NCBI GenBank assembly: GCA_903822375.1
Contig: CAIJOU010000953.1
Span: 1-41,785, forward strand
Origin: Candidatus Hydrogenedentota bacterium
Lineage (GTDB): Bacteria; Hydrogenedentota; Hydrogenedentia; Hydrogenedentales; CAITNO01
Direction of reading: 5' to 3'
Length of the DNA stretch: 41,785 bases
The notes beneath the pieces are model-generated. The model made no database searches. It worked only from the letters and a program-made list of their open reading frames with translations, and was not told the origin of the DNA. Made by a program: the position numbers and the translations under genes. This document shows positions 18,701 through 26,951 of this stretch, one piece after another. Numbering within the stretch: the stretch's first letter is position 1; each line of letters opens with the position of its first letter.

Positions 18701-18826
18701 TTCCACGATGCCGGCGTCGTCCACAAACAACTGCCAGGGACCGGTCAGGTCAGCCGGTGACCGTGGCACGGACGCGGGCGGACCCGCACCCAGCGTGACA
18801 CAGAGCAACACAAGGAAATTGAACAT
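15800..18826 (-). CDS. Secreted two-enzyme fusion: GH43/GH32-like beta-propeller joined to a GHL10-like TIM barrel
   Basis: About 1008 aa. A signal peptide (about residues 1-15) precedes a beta-propeller half (about 20-490): GPWQLFVDD, EKPWEGGTVYLYGTV, YRMWYHSW, YATSPDGLHWVKP, ACSPDGIHWT, ELVSSRDGVHW, and a beta-sandwich like that of the neighbouring gene ending YSFN. A short linker with many Lys/Arg follows. The second half (about 520-860) is a TIM barrel of the GH10/GHL10-like type, with FTRYDIDGIDLDWFRSP (about residue 680) at the usual beta4 active-site position, then ISCRIPLS, VDILVLGG and GVDGIYVFNLFP. The last about 130 residues form a beta-sandwich. The ATG at 18826 follows AGGAGG at 11 nt; a GTG overlaps that site. 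Two hydrolytic steps on one glycan are likely but not shown. Confidence 0.8.
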   Translation of the reverse strand: MFNFLVLLCVTLGAGPPASVPRSPADLTGPWQLFVDDAGIVEKTNVSRVYHAFEKSPSNPVLVPEKPWEGGTVYLYGTVLPSEDGKGYRMWYHSWAGGEYHILYATSPDGLHWVKPDLGLVTCGGNTNNNIVLRRTKEDHNPQVIYTPWDPAPERRYKLINWDYGRTPPTNTVSGYYGACSPDGIHWTDAPKNPVLRDPVGDVGNFTWDAHAARYIGYPKLFTEVRGFRRRCVGFDETKDFESWPTPSLVLTPDEYDDRWVTAPVQHTDFYGLCGFAYESQYLGFLWIFRITAAGDDGPVFVELVSSRDGVHWTRQDAPRPPLLPLGPAGAWDSGMIYTANHPLVEGDTVNLHYGGFDATHAVDSAKAAIGLATLRKDGFASLDAGAEGGVVTTAPAHNSGTPLGVNYTTRDGGTLRVEVLDEKNAVIDGYGRDDCLPLSADSVNEPVHWKTKDTLPDTPESIRLRFFLKNASLYSFNAGEQKEALDHPATLHDMKKARKAAAWRRRRIMYNDDGCDTRPFSTPEEFLALRLKQLAGTQVDTICFCSGGGGLFWAHVPKVGEAIGEFVPDSEAQYVKDLCSGLRALEKLGTDPLAEAVRFGHSQDMETFWSCRMNNTEDSFAPWGRSRWKREHPEYLFGTLEDWDKYEMTDPRKWWAALDFAVPEVRAHLLRIFEDVFTRYDIDGIDLDWFRSPRFFRETNEDRPVTPEHVAMMNDFVRNVRALADRTAAHRGRPFLISCRIPLSVERCRAVGLDLNTWLDEDLVDILVLGGDLGPMAMAPQLRTMVELAHKYHVPAMANICGSGLQPAHTYFTKEAWYGAAMNAWQAGVDGIYVFNLFPTEPVEQYSRMGSPDTLKGLDKTYAIDPIEPRDFWGFDRAGLVVPDRLPITLPPNTAVSAKLPIGEDVATNAPEGKSAHAVLRIRISAAAQGDQLRVTLNGTDLGTATPEETLAPAPASAWFRLTPPLQDIRTGDNTFEIRLESPRTSDSPIVMDRLELDVSYQPTTAP

Positions 18827-18874
18827 CGGGAGAAACACCTCCTGCGTGGAAGATGGTCGAACTGCCGATGGCCC

Positions 18875-19720
18875 CTATCCCACGATTCCGCGCAGGAACT
18901 CCACGCTCTGACGGATATTGTCGTCCGCGCCGTAGCATTCGAGCGAGACCACGCCGTCCCACCCGGTTTCCAGCAGGAAATTGAGGCAGTTGCGGATGTT
19001 GTCGGCGTTGACGCCGCCGCCGATGGGCACTTCGCTGCACGCGATGCCCGTCTCCTCGCCGCGCACGGCCGCGGCCAAGCCCGCGCTCACGTCCTTGATG
19101 TGGCAGTGCGAGACCCACGGGCGCAGCACCTTGAGGTATTCCAGCGGGTCGTGGCCGGCGATGAAGCTGTTGCCCGTGTCGAAGTTGCAGCGCAGGTATT
19201 CGGAGTCGAAATGCTTGAACAGGCGCTGCATGAACTCGGGGTCGTTCGTGTAGGGGCCGTGCGGCTCGACGTTGATGATGACCCCGTAGTCCTCCGCCCA
19301 CGGCAGCACCTGGCGGTAATTGTCGCAGGTGGTGCGGAACACCTCCTCGCGGGTGTACCCCTCGATCTCCGCCGCGCCGTCCACCGTGTCCACCATGTGA
19401 CAGTCCAGTTCGGCCGCAAAGCGGATGGACTGCTGAACATACTGCACGCCGAAGGCAGACCCTTCCGGACCCATGAACGGATAGGACCCGTCGACCTGGG
19501 AGATGACGAGGCCCTTGCTGTCGCAGTAGCGCTTGAGCGCGCGGGGATTGGACTGGAGCGATATGCCCGGTTCATAACCCATCGCCTGGATGAAATACTG
19601 GCCGTGGATTGCCGAAAACTCCAAATGCTTCAACCCGTACTTGACCGCCGTCTCCGCTGCCTGCCTGAACCCGCCGCTGAGCGGCCGCCAGTTGTCGGTG
19701 TGCATGCCCAATTCAATCAT
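18875..19720 (-). CDS. Sugar phosphate isomerase/epimerase (xylose isomerase-like TIM barrel)
   Basis: 281 aa, the normal length for the family. The ATG at 19720 follows GGAGG. The xylose isomerase-like TIM barrel shows its metal-binding strand ends: NVEPHG (Glu), CNFDTGNSF (Asp), CHIKDV (His, Asp) and SLECYG (final Glu). Family members interconvert keto- and aldo-sugars or epimerise them, using a divalent metal; substrate not predictable. It has no signal peptide and is cytoplasmic. It precedes the propeller-barrel fusion gene by 48 nt on the same strand, so the two are probably co-transcribed, and it would handle a sugar released by the exported enzymes. Confidence 0.88.
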   Translation of the reverse strand: MIELGMHTDNWRPLSGGFRQAAETAVKYGLKHLEFSAIHGQYFIQAMGYEPGISLQSNPRALKRYCDSKGLVISQVDGSYPFMGPEGSAFGVQYVQQSIRFAAELDCHMVDTVDGAAEIEGYTREEVFRTTCDNYRQVLPWAEDYGVIINVEPHGPYTNDPEFMQRLFKHFDSEYLRCNFDTGNSFIAGHDPLEYLKVLRPWVSHCHIKDVSAGLAAAVRGEETGIACSEVPIGGGVNADNIRNCLNFLLETGWDGVVSLECYGADDNIRQSVEFLRGIVG

Positions 19721-20235
19721 GATGCGCTCCTCCTCATGTTGGGGTTGTGTCGTCGGTCCGAGTGTCCCAAACGACCTGAGAAGAGCATAGCAGGTGGCGG
19801 CGGGGTGTGTGAAGCGAAGCATAACGTCCCGGCGCCGGGCGCAGCGGGAACTGAAACGGTCTCCTCCAGGCCCGCGCCGGCGGACCCGGCTGCGGGCCCC
19901 GGCGGCCATGGTTCGCGCCGAATTTGTTTCCGCGCGTGCAGCCGTTCGCACAGGCTTCTTTCCTGGGACCATAATGGAGGTCCCTGTCAGCAAGGCGAAT
20001 ACGGCCGTGTTCTGCGCGGGGTTGGCATTTGCCGACCTCCGGGCTGAGGTGGGACGAAACATTGGAACCGGAACGCCCTGCACGTCGAATTTGCGGTGGA
20101 AAAGAGGCCGGATGGGCGGAGGTGAATGCGGACAGTTGCTTGGAGTAATATAAGGTCTGAGATGCGCCTCTTCCGGCGTCACAATGGTCTTGGGAACAGT
20201 TGGAGTCTATTTCAAAACAAAAGGTAGGCAGATCC
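19721..20235. other. Divergent intergenic region
   Basis: 515 nt between the isomerase (minus) and the PASTA gene (plus). A perfect 12-bp palindrome CCCGGCGCCGGG lies at 19828-19839. An AT-rich TAATAT at 20146-20151 is a possible -10 for the PASTA gene, without a good -35. A 119-codon frame at 19794-20153 is Arg-rich, lacks a ribosome binding site and is not called. Confidence 0.35.
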
Positions 20236-23200
20236 ATGAAAATGTATCTCTATGTTCTCGGTGTTCTAGTGCTTGCGGCCGTTTTGGGGATTGGCAGCGG
20301 CTGCCAGCCGGGCGAACCGGTGCCCGTGCCGGATCTGGTCGGCCACACCCAGGTGGATGCGGTCTTGGCGCTCGACGCCGCGGGACTCGTTCTGGGGACG
20401 GTGACCGAGCAATACAGTGAGAATGTTGCCGAAGGGTTGGTGATTAGCCAAATGCCTGCATTCGGAAATTTCCTGGTGCCGGGCGAGGCTGTGGATCTGG
20501 TGCTTTCCAAGGGTCTCCATCCCATGGTTGTGCCCGATGTTGTCGGGCAAACCCAACTCTCTGCAACCCTCGCGATTATTCACGCTCATCTGATTGTGGG
20601 AGAGGTGACCAGGCAGTACGATGCCACGGTTCCATCAGGAAGTGTGGTCAGTCAGAATCCCGCGGCGGGCGCGTCATTGGAAGCCGGCATGGGAGTGGAT
20701 TTGGTTTTGTCCAGGGGGCCGCAGCCCGTGACCGTGCCGAATGTGGTGGGCATGACCCAGGCAGCGGCGGATTCAGCGATAGTCGCCGCCGGTCTTGTTG
20801 CGGGTGCGGTGACCAATCAGTACAGCGCCACAATCCCCGCGGGCGAGGTCATCGACCAGACGCCGGCGGCGGGCGCGATCGTGCCTGGGGGTACTGTGGT
20901 GGCCCTCGTTGTTTCCAAGGGCCCGCAGCCTGTGACCGTGCCGAATGTGGTGGGCATGACCCAGGCGGCGGCGGGCACGGCAATAACCGGCGCGGGACTC
21001 ACCGCGGGTGCGGTGACCCAGCAGTACAGCGGCACCGTTCCCTCAGGCAGTGTCATCAGCCAGACACCGGTGGCGGGCGCAAGCGCGCTTCCCGGCACCG
21101 CGGTGGACCTCGTTGTTTCCAAGGGTCCCCAACCCGTGACCGTGCCGGATGTTGTGGGCATGACCCAGTCAGCGGCGGGAACGGCGATAGTCGGTGCGGC
21201 CCTCTACGTGGGTGAGGTGACCCAGCAGTACAGCGCCACCGTCCCCTCAGGCCAGGTTGTCAGCCAGACACCGGCGGCGGGCACGGTCGTGCTTCCGGGA
21301 ACCATGGTGGACCTCGTTGTTTCCAAGGGCCCCCAACCTGTAACGGTTCCGGGCGTGGTGGGCGTGACCCAGGCGGCCGCGAGTACGGCGATAATCAATG
21401 CGGGGCTTACGGTGGGCGCCGTGACCCAGCAGTACAGCGCCACGGTTCCTGCCGGCAATGTCATCAGTCAGGCACCGTTGGCGGGCGCGAGCGCGCTTCC
21501 GGGCACTGCGGTGGCCCTGGTTGTTTCCAGGGGTCCGCAGCCTGTGACGGTTCCGAACGTGGTCGGCATGACCCAGGCGGCGGCGGGCACGGCGTTAACC
21601 GGTGCGGGACTTGCGGTGGGCGCCGTGACCCAGCAGTACAGCGCCACGGTTACTTCGGGTAATGTCATCAGTCAGGCACCGTTGGCGGGCGCGAGCGCGC
21701 TTCCGGGCGCTGCGGTGGCCCTCGTTGTTTCCATGGGCCCGCAGCCTGTGACGGTTCCGAACGTGGTCGGCATGACCCAGGCGGCGGCGGGCACGGCCAT
21801 AACCAGTGCGGGACTCACGGTGGGTGCCGTGACCCAGCAGTACAGCGCTTCGGTCCCCACCGGGAAAGTCATCAGTCAGGTACCGTTGGCGGGCGAGAGC
21901 GCGCTTCCGGGCGCTGCGGTGGCCCTCGTTGTTTCCAAGGGTCCGCAGCCGGTGACGGTTCCGGACGTGGTGGGCGTGACCCAGGCAACGGCCGGTACGA
22001 TGATAACCACCGCGGGACTTGTGGTGGGTGCGGTGACGGAGCAATACAGCGCCACGGTCCTGTCGGGCAGAGTGATCAGCCAGAACCCGCTTTCGGGCGC
22101 AAGCGTCCTTCCGGGCACCGCGGTGGCCCTTGTTGTTTCCAAGGGCCCGCAGCCCGTTACCGTGCCGAATGTGGTCGGCATGACCCAGGCGGCGGCGGGC
22201 ACCGCGATAGCCAACGCGACACTTGCGTTGGGTGCGGTGACGGAGCAGTACAGCGCCACCGTCGCCGCCGGCAATGTCATCAGTCAGGACCCGATTTCGG
22301 GTACAAGCGTGCTTCCGCACACTGCGGTGGCCCTCGTTGTTTCCAAGGGCCCGCAGCCCGTTGCCGTGCCGGACGTGGTCGGCATGACCCAGGCGGCGGC
22401 GGGTACGGCGATAACCAATGCGGGACTTGTGGTCGGTTCGGTGACCGAGCAGTACAGCGCCACGGTTGCCTCGGGCAATGTTATCAGTCAGTCGCCGCTT
22501 GCGGGCGAGAGCGCGCTTCCGGGCGCTGCGGTGGACTTGGTTGTTTCCAAGGGCCCGCAGCCCGTGTCCGTGCCGGACGTGGTCGGCACGCCGCAGGCAA
22601 CCGCCGAAGCCACAATCGTCGGCGCAAGCCTCGCGGTGGGCGTGGTGACCACGCAGTATAGCGACACCGTTGCCTCGGGCAATGTCATCAGCCAGTCGCC
22701 GCTTGCGGGCGCGAGTGAGCTTCCGGGCACCCCGGTGGACTTGGTTGTGTCCCTTGGAATCAGACCCGTGCCGGACGTGGTCGGTCTGCCGCAGGCGACT
22801 GCCGAAGCCGCAATCACCGGCGCCAACTTCACAGTGGGTGCGGTGAGCACGCATTACAGCAGCACCGTTGCCGCGGGCAATGTCATCAGTCAGTTCCCGC
22901 TTGCGGGCGCGTTTGAGGTTTCGGGCACCCCGGTGGACTTGGTCGTGTCCCTCGGGCAGGCACCCGTTCCGAACGTGGTCGGCATGACGCAGGCGGCCGC
23001 CGAAGCGGCAATTGTCGCCGCCGACTATACGGTGGGTGTGGTGACAAAGGACTACAGCGCCACCGTTCCCGCTGGCAATGTCATCAGCCAGAACCCGGTT
23101 GCGGACACGCCTGTGCCGCCGGGCGCCCCGGTGGACCTGGTCATATCCCTTGGCCCGCATCCCGTGACCGTGCCGGACGTGGTGGGCATGGCCCAGGCGG

Positions 23201-26200
23201 CCGCCGGAAGCGCAATCACCGGCGCGGGGCTCACAGTGGGCTCGGTGAGCACCGAGTATAGTGTGACAGTCCCCGCGGGCGATGTCATCAGCCAGTCCCC
23301 GCTTGCGGGCGACAGTGTCCTGCCGGGCACCCCGGTGGACTTGGTCGTGTCCCTCGGACACCCACTCGTTCCGGATGTCGTCGGCCTGTCTCAGGCGGCC
23401 GCCGAGACGGCCATCTTGGCCGCCGACTTCACCGTGGGTGCGGTGACAGACCAGTACAGCACCACCGTCCCCGCGGGCAGCGTCGTCAGCCAGTCCCCGC
23501 TTGCGGGTGCCAGCGCCACTTCCGGCACCCCGGTGGACTTGGTAATATCTCTTGGTCCTGAGCCCGTGACCGTGCCGGACGTGGTGGGCATGGCCCAGGC
23601 AGCCGCCGGAAGCGCAATCACCGGTGCTGGACTTGTGGTGGGCGTTGTGACCCTGCAGTACAGCGACACGGTTGCGGCGGGCGATGTCATCAGTCAAAAC
23701 CCGCTTGCAGGGGAGACAGCGCTTACAGGCTCCGCAGTGGACCTCGTTGTCTCCAACGGCCCGCAGCCCGTGCTTGTGCCGAACGTGGTGGGCATGACCC
23801 AGGCGGATGCCGAGGTTGCGATCATCGCCGCGGGGCTCGCCACGGGTACGGCAACCCAAGCGTTCAGCGCCACCGTCCCGGTGGGCGATGTCGTCAGCCA
23901 GTCCCCGCTTGCGGGAACAGGCGTCCTTCCGGGCTCCGCAGTCGACTTGGTTGTGTCCAAGGGGCCGCAGATGGTGACCGTTCCAATTCTGGTGGGTCTG
24001 ACCATCAATGATGCGATTGTGGCGATATTAACCGCAGGGCTCACCACGGGTGCGGTGACGCAGGTGTACAGCGAAACTGTTCCCGCGGGCTATGTAATCA
24101 GCCAAAGCCCGCTTGCAGGCGCAAGTGTGCCGCTGGGCTCTGCGGTGGATGGGGTTCTCTCCCTGGGGCCGCAGCCGCGCGTGACCGTGCCGGATGTGGT
24201 CGGCACGCTGCAGGCCACCGCCGAAAGCACCATCACCGGCGCGGGGCTTACGGTGGGCACGGTGACCACGCAGTACAGCCCCACGATCGCCGCAGGCAAT
24301 GTCATCAGCCAGTCTCCGCTTGCGGGTGCCAGCGTCCTGTCGGGCGCTCCGGTGGACTTGGTAGTGTCCCTTGGGCCTGCGCCCGTGCCGGACGTGGTGG
24401 GTCTGCCTCAGGCCACCGCCGAAGCCGCAATCGTCGCTGCCGACTACACGGTGGGCTCGGTGACCCTGGAGTATAACCTCACCGTTCCCACGGGCAACGT
24501 CATCAGTCAATCCCCGCTTGCGGGCGTGATCGAGCTTCCAGGCACTCCGGTGGATTTGGTGGTGTCCCTTGGGCCCAAACCCGTGGTCGTGCCGGACGTG
24601 GTGGGTACCCCGCAGGCAGCCGCAGAAGCCGCCATCATCGGCGAGGGCCTTACGGTGGGCACGGTGACCCAGGAGTACCACGCCACAGTCCCGGCAGGCA
24701 ATGTTATTAGCCAGTCGCCGGTTGGGGGTACAACCGCCCTGTCGGGCGATCCGGTGGCCTTGGTCGTGTCCCTTGGGCATGCGCCCGTGCCGGACGTGGT
24801 CGGTATGACGCAGGCGGCCGCCGAAGCCGCAATCGTCGCTGCCGACTATACGGTGGGTACGGTGACCACGGCGTACAGCGCCAGCGTCCCTGTTGGCGAT
24901 GTCATCAGCCAGAACCCGGTTGCGAACACGCCCGTGCCGCCGGCTACTCCGGTGGCCCTGGTAGTCTCCCTGGGTCCCCAGCCTGTTCCCGTGCCGGATG
25001 TGGTGGGCGAGCCGAAGGATTTCGCCGAAGCCACAATCGTCACCGCGGGGCTCACCGTGGGCACGGAGACTGGGCAGTATAGTGACACGGTCGATGTAGA
25101 TACTGTCATCAGCCAGAATCCGGTAGCTCTCACGCTTGTACTGCCGGGCTCCCCGGTGGACTTGGTCGTGTCTCTCGGACCCCTGACGGTGCCGAACTTG
25201 TTCAATCTGCCTCTGGCGGACGCCACGACCGCGCTCACCGACCTCGGTTACGTGGTGGGCGTGGTGACTGACGCGTACAGCCCCACCATCCCCGTCGGCA
25301 ACGTCATCAGCCAGGACCCGCTTGCGGGGTGGATCGAACCGGTGGGTACCTCGGTGGACTTGGTACTGTCCAAGGGGCCTGAGCCCGTGCCCGTGCCGAA
25401 TGTGGTCGGCCTGCCGCAGGCAGGCGCCGAAAGCCTTATTACCGGCGCCGGACTTGTGAGAGGTACGGTCACCACGCAGTACAGTGACACCATTCCTTCG
25501 GGCAGTGTCATCAGCCAGGCCCCGCTCGCGGGCATCATTGTTATGCCGGGCACCCCGGTGGACTTTGTCGTGTCCCTTGGGTTCGTGCCCGTGCCGGACG
25601 TTGTCAGCCTCCCGCAGGCAACTGCCGAAAGCACAATCGTCGCCGCCGGCTACACGGTGGGCAACGTGAGCACGCAGTACAGCAGCACTGTTCCGGCGGG
25701 CACTGTTATCGGCCAGAATCCGCTTGCGGGCACGCCCTTGCCGCCGGGCACACCGGTGGACCTGACCGTATCCCTTGGACCTCAGCCCATACCCGTGCCG
25801 GACGTGGTCGGAATGCTGCAGGCAACCGCCGAATCCACCATACTCAGCGAGGGATTCACGGAGGGCGTGGTCACGGAGCAGTACAGCGCCACCGTCGTGG
25901 CGGGCAATGTGATCAGCCAGAACCCGCTTGCGGGAGCGCTTGAGCTTCCGGGCACTGTGGTCGCCTTGGTCGTGTCCAAAGGGCCCGAGCCCGTGACCGT
26001 TCCGGATGTGGTGGGCCTGCCGGAGGCAGGCGCCGAAGGCGTAATTACCGCTGCGGGGCTCACGGTGGGAATTGTGACCGATGACTACAGCATCACGGTC
26101 CCCTTGGGCGACGTGATCAGCCAATCCCCGTCTGCGGGCAACAGTGTGCTGCCAGGCGTCTCAGTGGACTTGATTGTGTCCAAGGGGCCGGAATTGGTGA

Positions 26201-26805
26201 GTGTTCCGGACTTGACGGGCCTGTCCAGTGCTGACGCGTATTCGACACTACTCGCCGCACGGCTTGCCTTGGGTGTGGTGACGCAGGGATACAGCGACAC
26301 GGTTCCCGTGGGTTTCGTGATTAGCCAAAGCCCGTTTGCTGGCGCGCTTGTGCTGGTCGGCACCGCGGTGGACGGCGTTCTATCCCTGGGACCTGAGCCC
26401 ACCGTGCCGGACGTGGTCAATATGCTGCAGGTGGATGCGGAAAACGCAATTACCGGAGCGGGACTTACGGTGGGTACGGAAAGCGAGGACTATAGCGACA
26501 CAGTCCCCGCGGGCCAGGTCATCAGTCAGGACCCGCTTGCCGGAGACAGGGTCCCGCCGGACACGCCGGTGAACCTCGTTGTGTCCATGGGGCCCGAGCC
26601 CGTGACCGTGCCGGACGTGGTCGGCATGCAGCAGGCGGATGCGGAAAACGCGATTATCGGAGCGGGACTCAATGTGGGTACCGAAAGTTCGGAGAATAAC
26701 GACACAGTCCCCGCGGGCGAGGTCATCAGCCAAGACCCAGTAGGTGGCGACAGTGTTCCGCCGGGCTCGCCGGTGAACATCGTTGTGTCCTTGGGGTCCG
26801 TGTAG
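20236..26805 (+). CDS. Giant lipoprotein of 32 tandem PASTA domains
   Basis: About 2189 aa. The ATG at 20236 follows AAGGTAGG and gives a lipoprotein signal peptide with lipobox IGSGC (Cys23). From residue 31 to the end there are 32 PASTA units of 66-69 aa, each with VPDVVGMTQAAA-like start, a helix, a short strand, a second strand around TVPAGNVISQ and VDLVVSKG end. No kinase, transpeptidase or other domain is attached and no further Cys was noticed. PASTA domains usually occur one to five per protein at the end of Ser/Thr kinases or penicillin-binding proteins, where they bind muropeptides or act as rigid spacers. A membrane-anchored stalk in the periplasm or on the surface is inferred. A terminator and an out-of-frame unit relic follow. 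Confidence 0.9.
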   Translation: MKMYLYVLGVLVLAAVLGIGSGCQPGEPVPVPDLVGHTQVDAVLALDAAGLVLGTVTEQYSENVAEGLVISQMPAFGNFLVPGEAVDLVLSKGLHPMVVPDVVGQTQLSATLAIIHAHLIVGEVTRQYDATVPSGSVVSQNPAAGASLEAGMGVDLVLSRGPQPVTVPNVVGMTQAAADSAIVAAGLVAGAVTNQYSATIPAGEVIDQTPAAGAIVPGGTVVALVVSKGPQPVTVPNVVGMTQAAAGTAITGAGLTAGAVTQQYSGTVPSGSVISQTPVAGASALPGTAVDLVVSKGPQPVTVPDVVGMTQSAAGTAIVGAALYVGEVTQQYSATVPSGQVVSQTPAAGTVVLPGTMVDLVVSKGPQPVTVPGVVGVTQAAASTAIINAGLTVGAVTQQYSATVPAGNVISQAPLAGASALPGTAVALVVSRGPQPVTVPNVVGMTQAAAGTALTGAGLAVGAVTQQYSATVTSGNVISQAPLAGASALPGAAVALVVSMGPQPVTVPNVVGMTQAAAGTAITSAGLTVGAVTQQYSASVPTGKVISQVPLAGESALPGAAVALVVSKGPQPVTVPDVVGVTQATAGTMITTAGLVVGAVTEQYSATVLSGRVISQNPLSGASVLPGTAVALVVSKGPQPVTVPNVVGMTQAAAGTAIANATLALGAVTEQYSATVAAGNVISQDPISGTSVLPHTAVALVVSKGPQPVAVPDVVGMTQAAAGTAITNAGLVVGSVTEQYSATVASGNVISQSPLAGESALPGAAVDLVVSKGPQPVSVPDVVGTPQATAEATIVGASLAVGVVTTQYSDTVASGNVISQSPLAGASELPGTPVDLVVSLGIRPVPDVVGLPQATAEAAITGANFTVGAVSTHYSSTVAAGNVISQFPLAGAFEVSGTPVDLVVSLGQAPVPNVVGMTQAAAEAAIVAADYTVGVVTKDYSATVPAGNVISQNPVADTPVPPGAPVDLVISLGPHPVTVPDVVGMAQAAAGSAITGAGLTVGSVSTEYSVTVPAGDVISQSPLAGDSVLPGTPVDLVVSLGHPLVPDVVGLSQAAAETAILAADFTVGAVTDQYSTTVPAGSVVSQSPLAGASATSGTPVDLVISLGPEPVTVPDVVGMAQAAAGSAITGAGLVVGVVTLQYSDTVAAGDVISQNPLAGETALTGSAVDLVVSNGPQPVLVPNVVGMTQADAEVAIIAAGLATGTATQAFSATVPVGDVVSQSPLAGTGVLPGSAVDLVVSKGPQMVTVPILVGLTINDAIVAILTAGLTTGAVTQVYSETVPAGYVISQSPLAGASVPLGSAVDGVLSLGPQPRVTVPDVVGTLQATAESTITGAGLTVGTVTTQYSPTIAAGNVISQSPLAGASVLSGAPVDLVVSLGPAPVPDVVGLPQATAEAAIVAADYTVGSVTLEYNLTVPTGNVISQSPLAGVIELPGTPVDLVVSLGPKPVVVPDVVGTPQAAAEAAIIGEGLTVGTVTQEYHATVPAGNVISQSPVGGTTALSGDPVALVVSLGHAPVPDVVGMTQAAAEAAIVAADYTVGTVTTAYSASVPVGDVISQNPVANTPVPPATPVALVVSLGPQPVPVPDVVGEPKDFAEATIVTAGLTVGTETGQYSDTVDVDTVISQNPVALTLVLPGSPVDLVVSLGPLTVPNLFNLPLADATTALTDLGYVVGVVTDAYSPTIPVGNVISQDPLAGWIEPVGTSVDLVLSKGPEPVPVPNVVGLPQAGAESLITGAGLVRGTVTTQYSDTIPSGSVISQAPLAGIIVMPGTPVDFVVSLGFVPVPDVVSLPQATAESTIVAAGYTVGNVSTQYSSTVPAGTVIGQNPLAGTPLPPGTPVDLTVSLGPQPIPVPDVVGMLQATAESTILSEGFTEGVVTEQYSATVVAGNVISQNPLAGALELPGTVVALVVSKGPEPVTVPDVVGLPEAGAEGVITAAGLTVGIVTDDYSITVPLGDVISQSPSAGNSVLPGVSVDLIVSKGPELVSVPDLTGLSSADAYSTLLAARLALGVVTQGYSDTVPVGFVISQSPFAGALVLVGTAVDGVLSLGPEPTVPDVVNMLQVDAENAITGAGLTVGTESEDYSDTVPAGQVISQDPLAGDRVPPDTPVNLVVSMGPEPVTVPDVVGMQQADAENAIIGAGLNVGTESSENNDTVPAGEVISQDPVGGDSVPPGSPVNIVVSLGSV
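20326..26802 (+). repeat. Tandem array of 32 PASTA-coding units (about 198-207 nt each)
   Basis: Units 3-11 are closest to each other; units 6-8 share runs of about 150 nt with few differences. Units 15 and 17 share their first 60 nt almost exactly, and units 14 and 23 share the AEAAIVAADYTVG core. Units 20-27 (24187-25794) form four dimers of exactly 402 nt. Confidence 0.9.
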
Positions 26806-26813
26806 ACTTAGCT

Positions 26814-26888
26814 GTAACCGTGCCGGGAGTGGCTGGCGTGCCGCAAACAGCCGCGCCGCCCGCTCCCGGTGAAGTGGAAAGTTCCTAA
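26814..26888 (+). pseudogene. Relic of a further PASTA unit beyond the stop
   Basis: Reading from 26814 gives VTVPGVAGVPQTAA, a clear PASTA unit start, then a decayed tail and a TAA at 26886. It is two bases out of frame with the preceding gene, whose stop is at 26803. The array was once longer and has been truncated by a frame change. Confidence 0.65.
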
Positions 26889-26898
26889 CCATGAAAAG

Positions 26899-26927
26899 AA
26901 TATCCCCCGGCAACGCCGGGGGATATT
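26899..26927. terminator. Bidirectional terminator between convergent genes
   Basis: AATATCCCCCGGC, loop AAC, then its exact complement: a perfect 13-bp stem, with A-rich sequence on the left and TTTGCTTGT overlapping the right edge. It lies between the PASTA gene and the convergent radical SAM gene and can serve both. Confidence 0.85.
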
Positions 26928-26951
26928 TGCTTGTGCTGCAATACCAAAAGG

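Noticed and set aside
19794..20153. 119-codon frame upstream of the PASTA gene
   Set aside because: Arg-rich, no ribosome binding site, no recognisable motif, and it lies in a divergent promoter region.
21595..26124. Very long open frames on the minus strand opposite the PASTA array (754 and 698 codons)
   Set aside because: Every unit has the same codon phase, so a stop-free antisense frame in one unit is stop-free in many. The products are low-complexity, His/Arg-rich and have no ribosome binding site.
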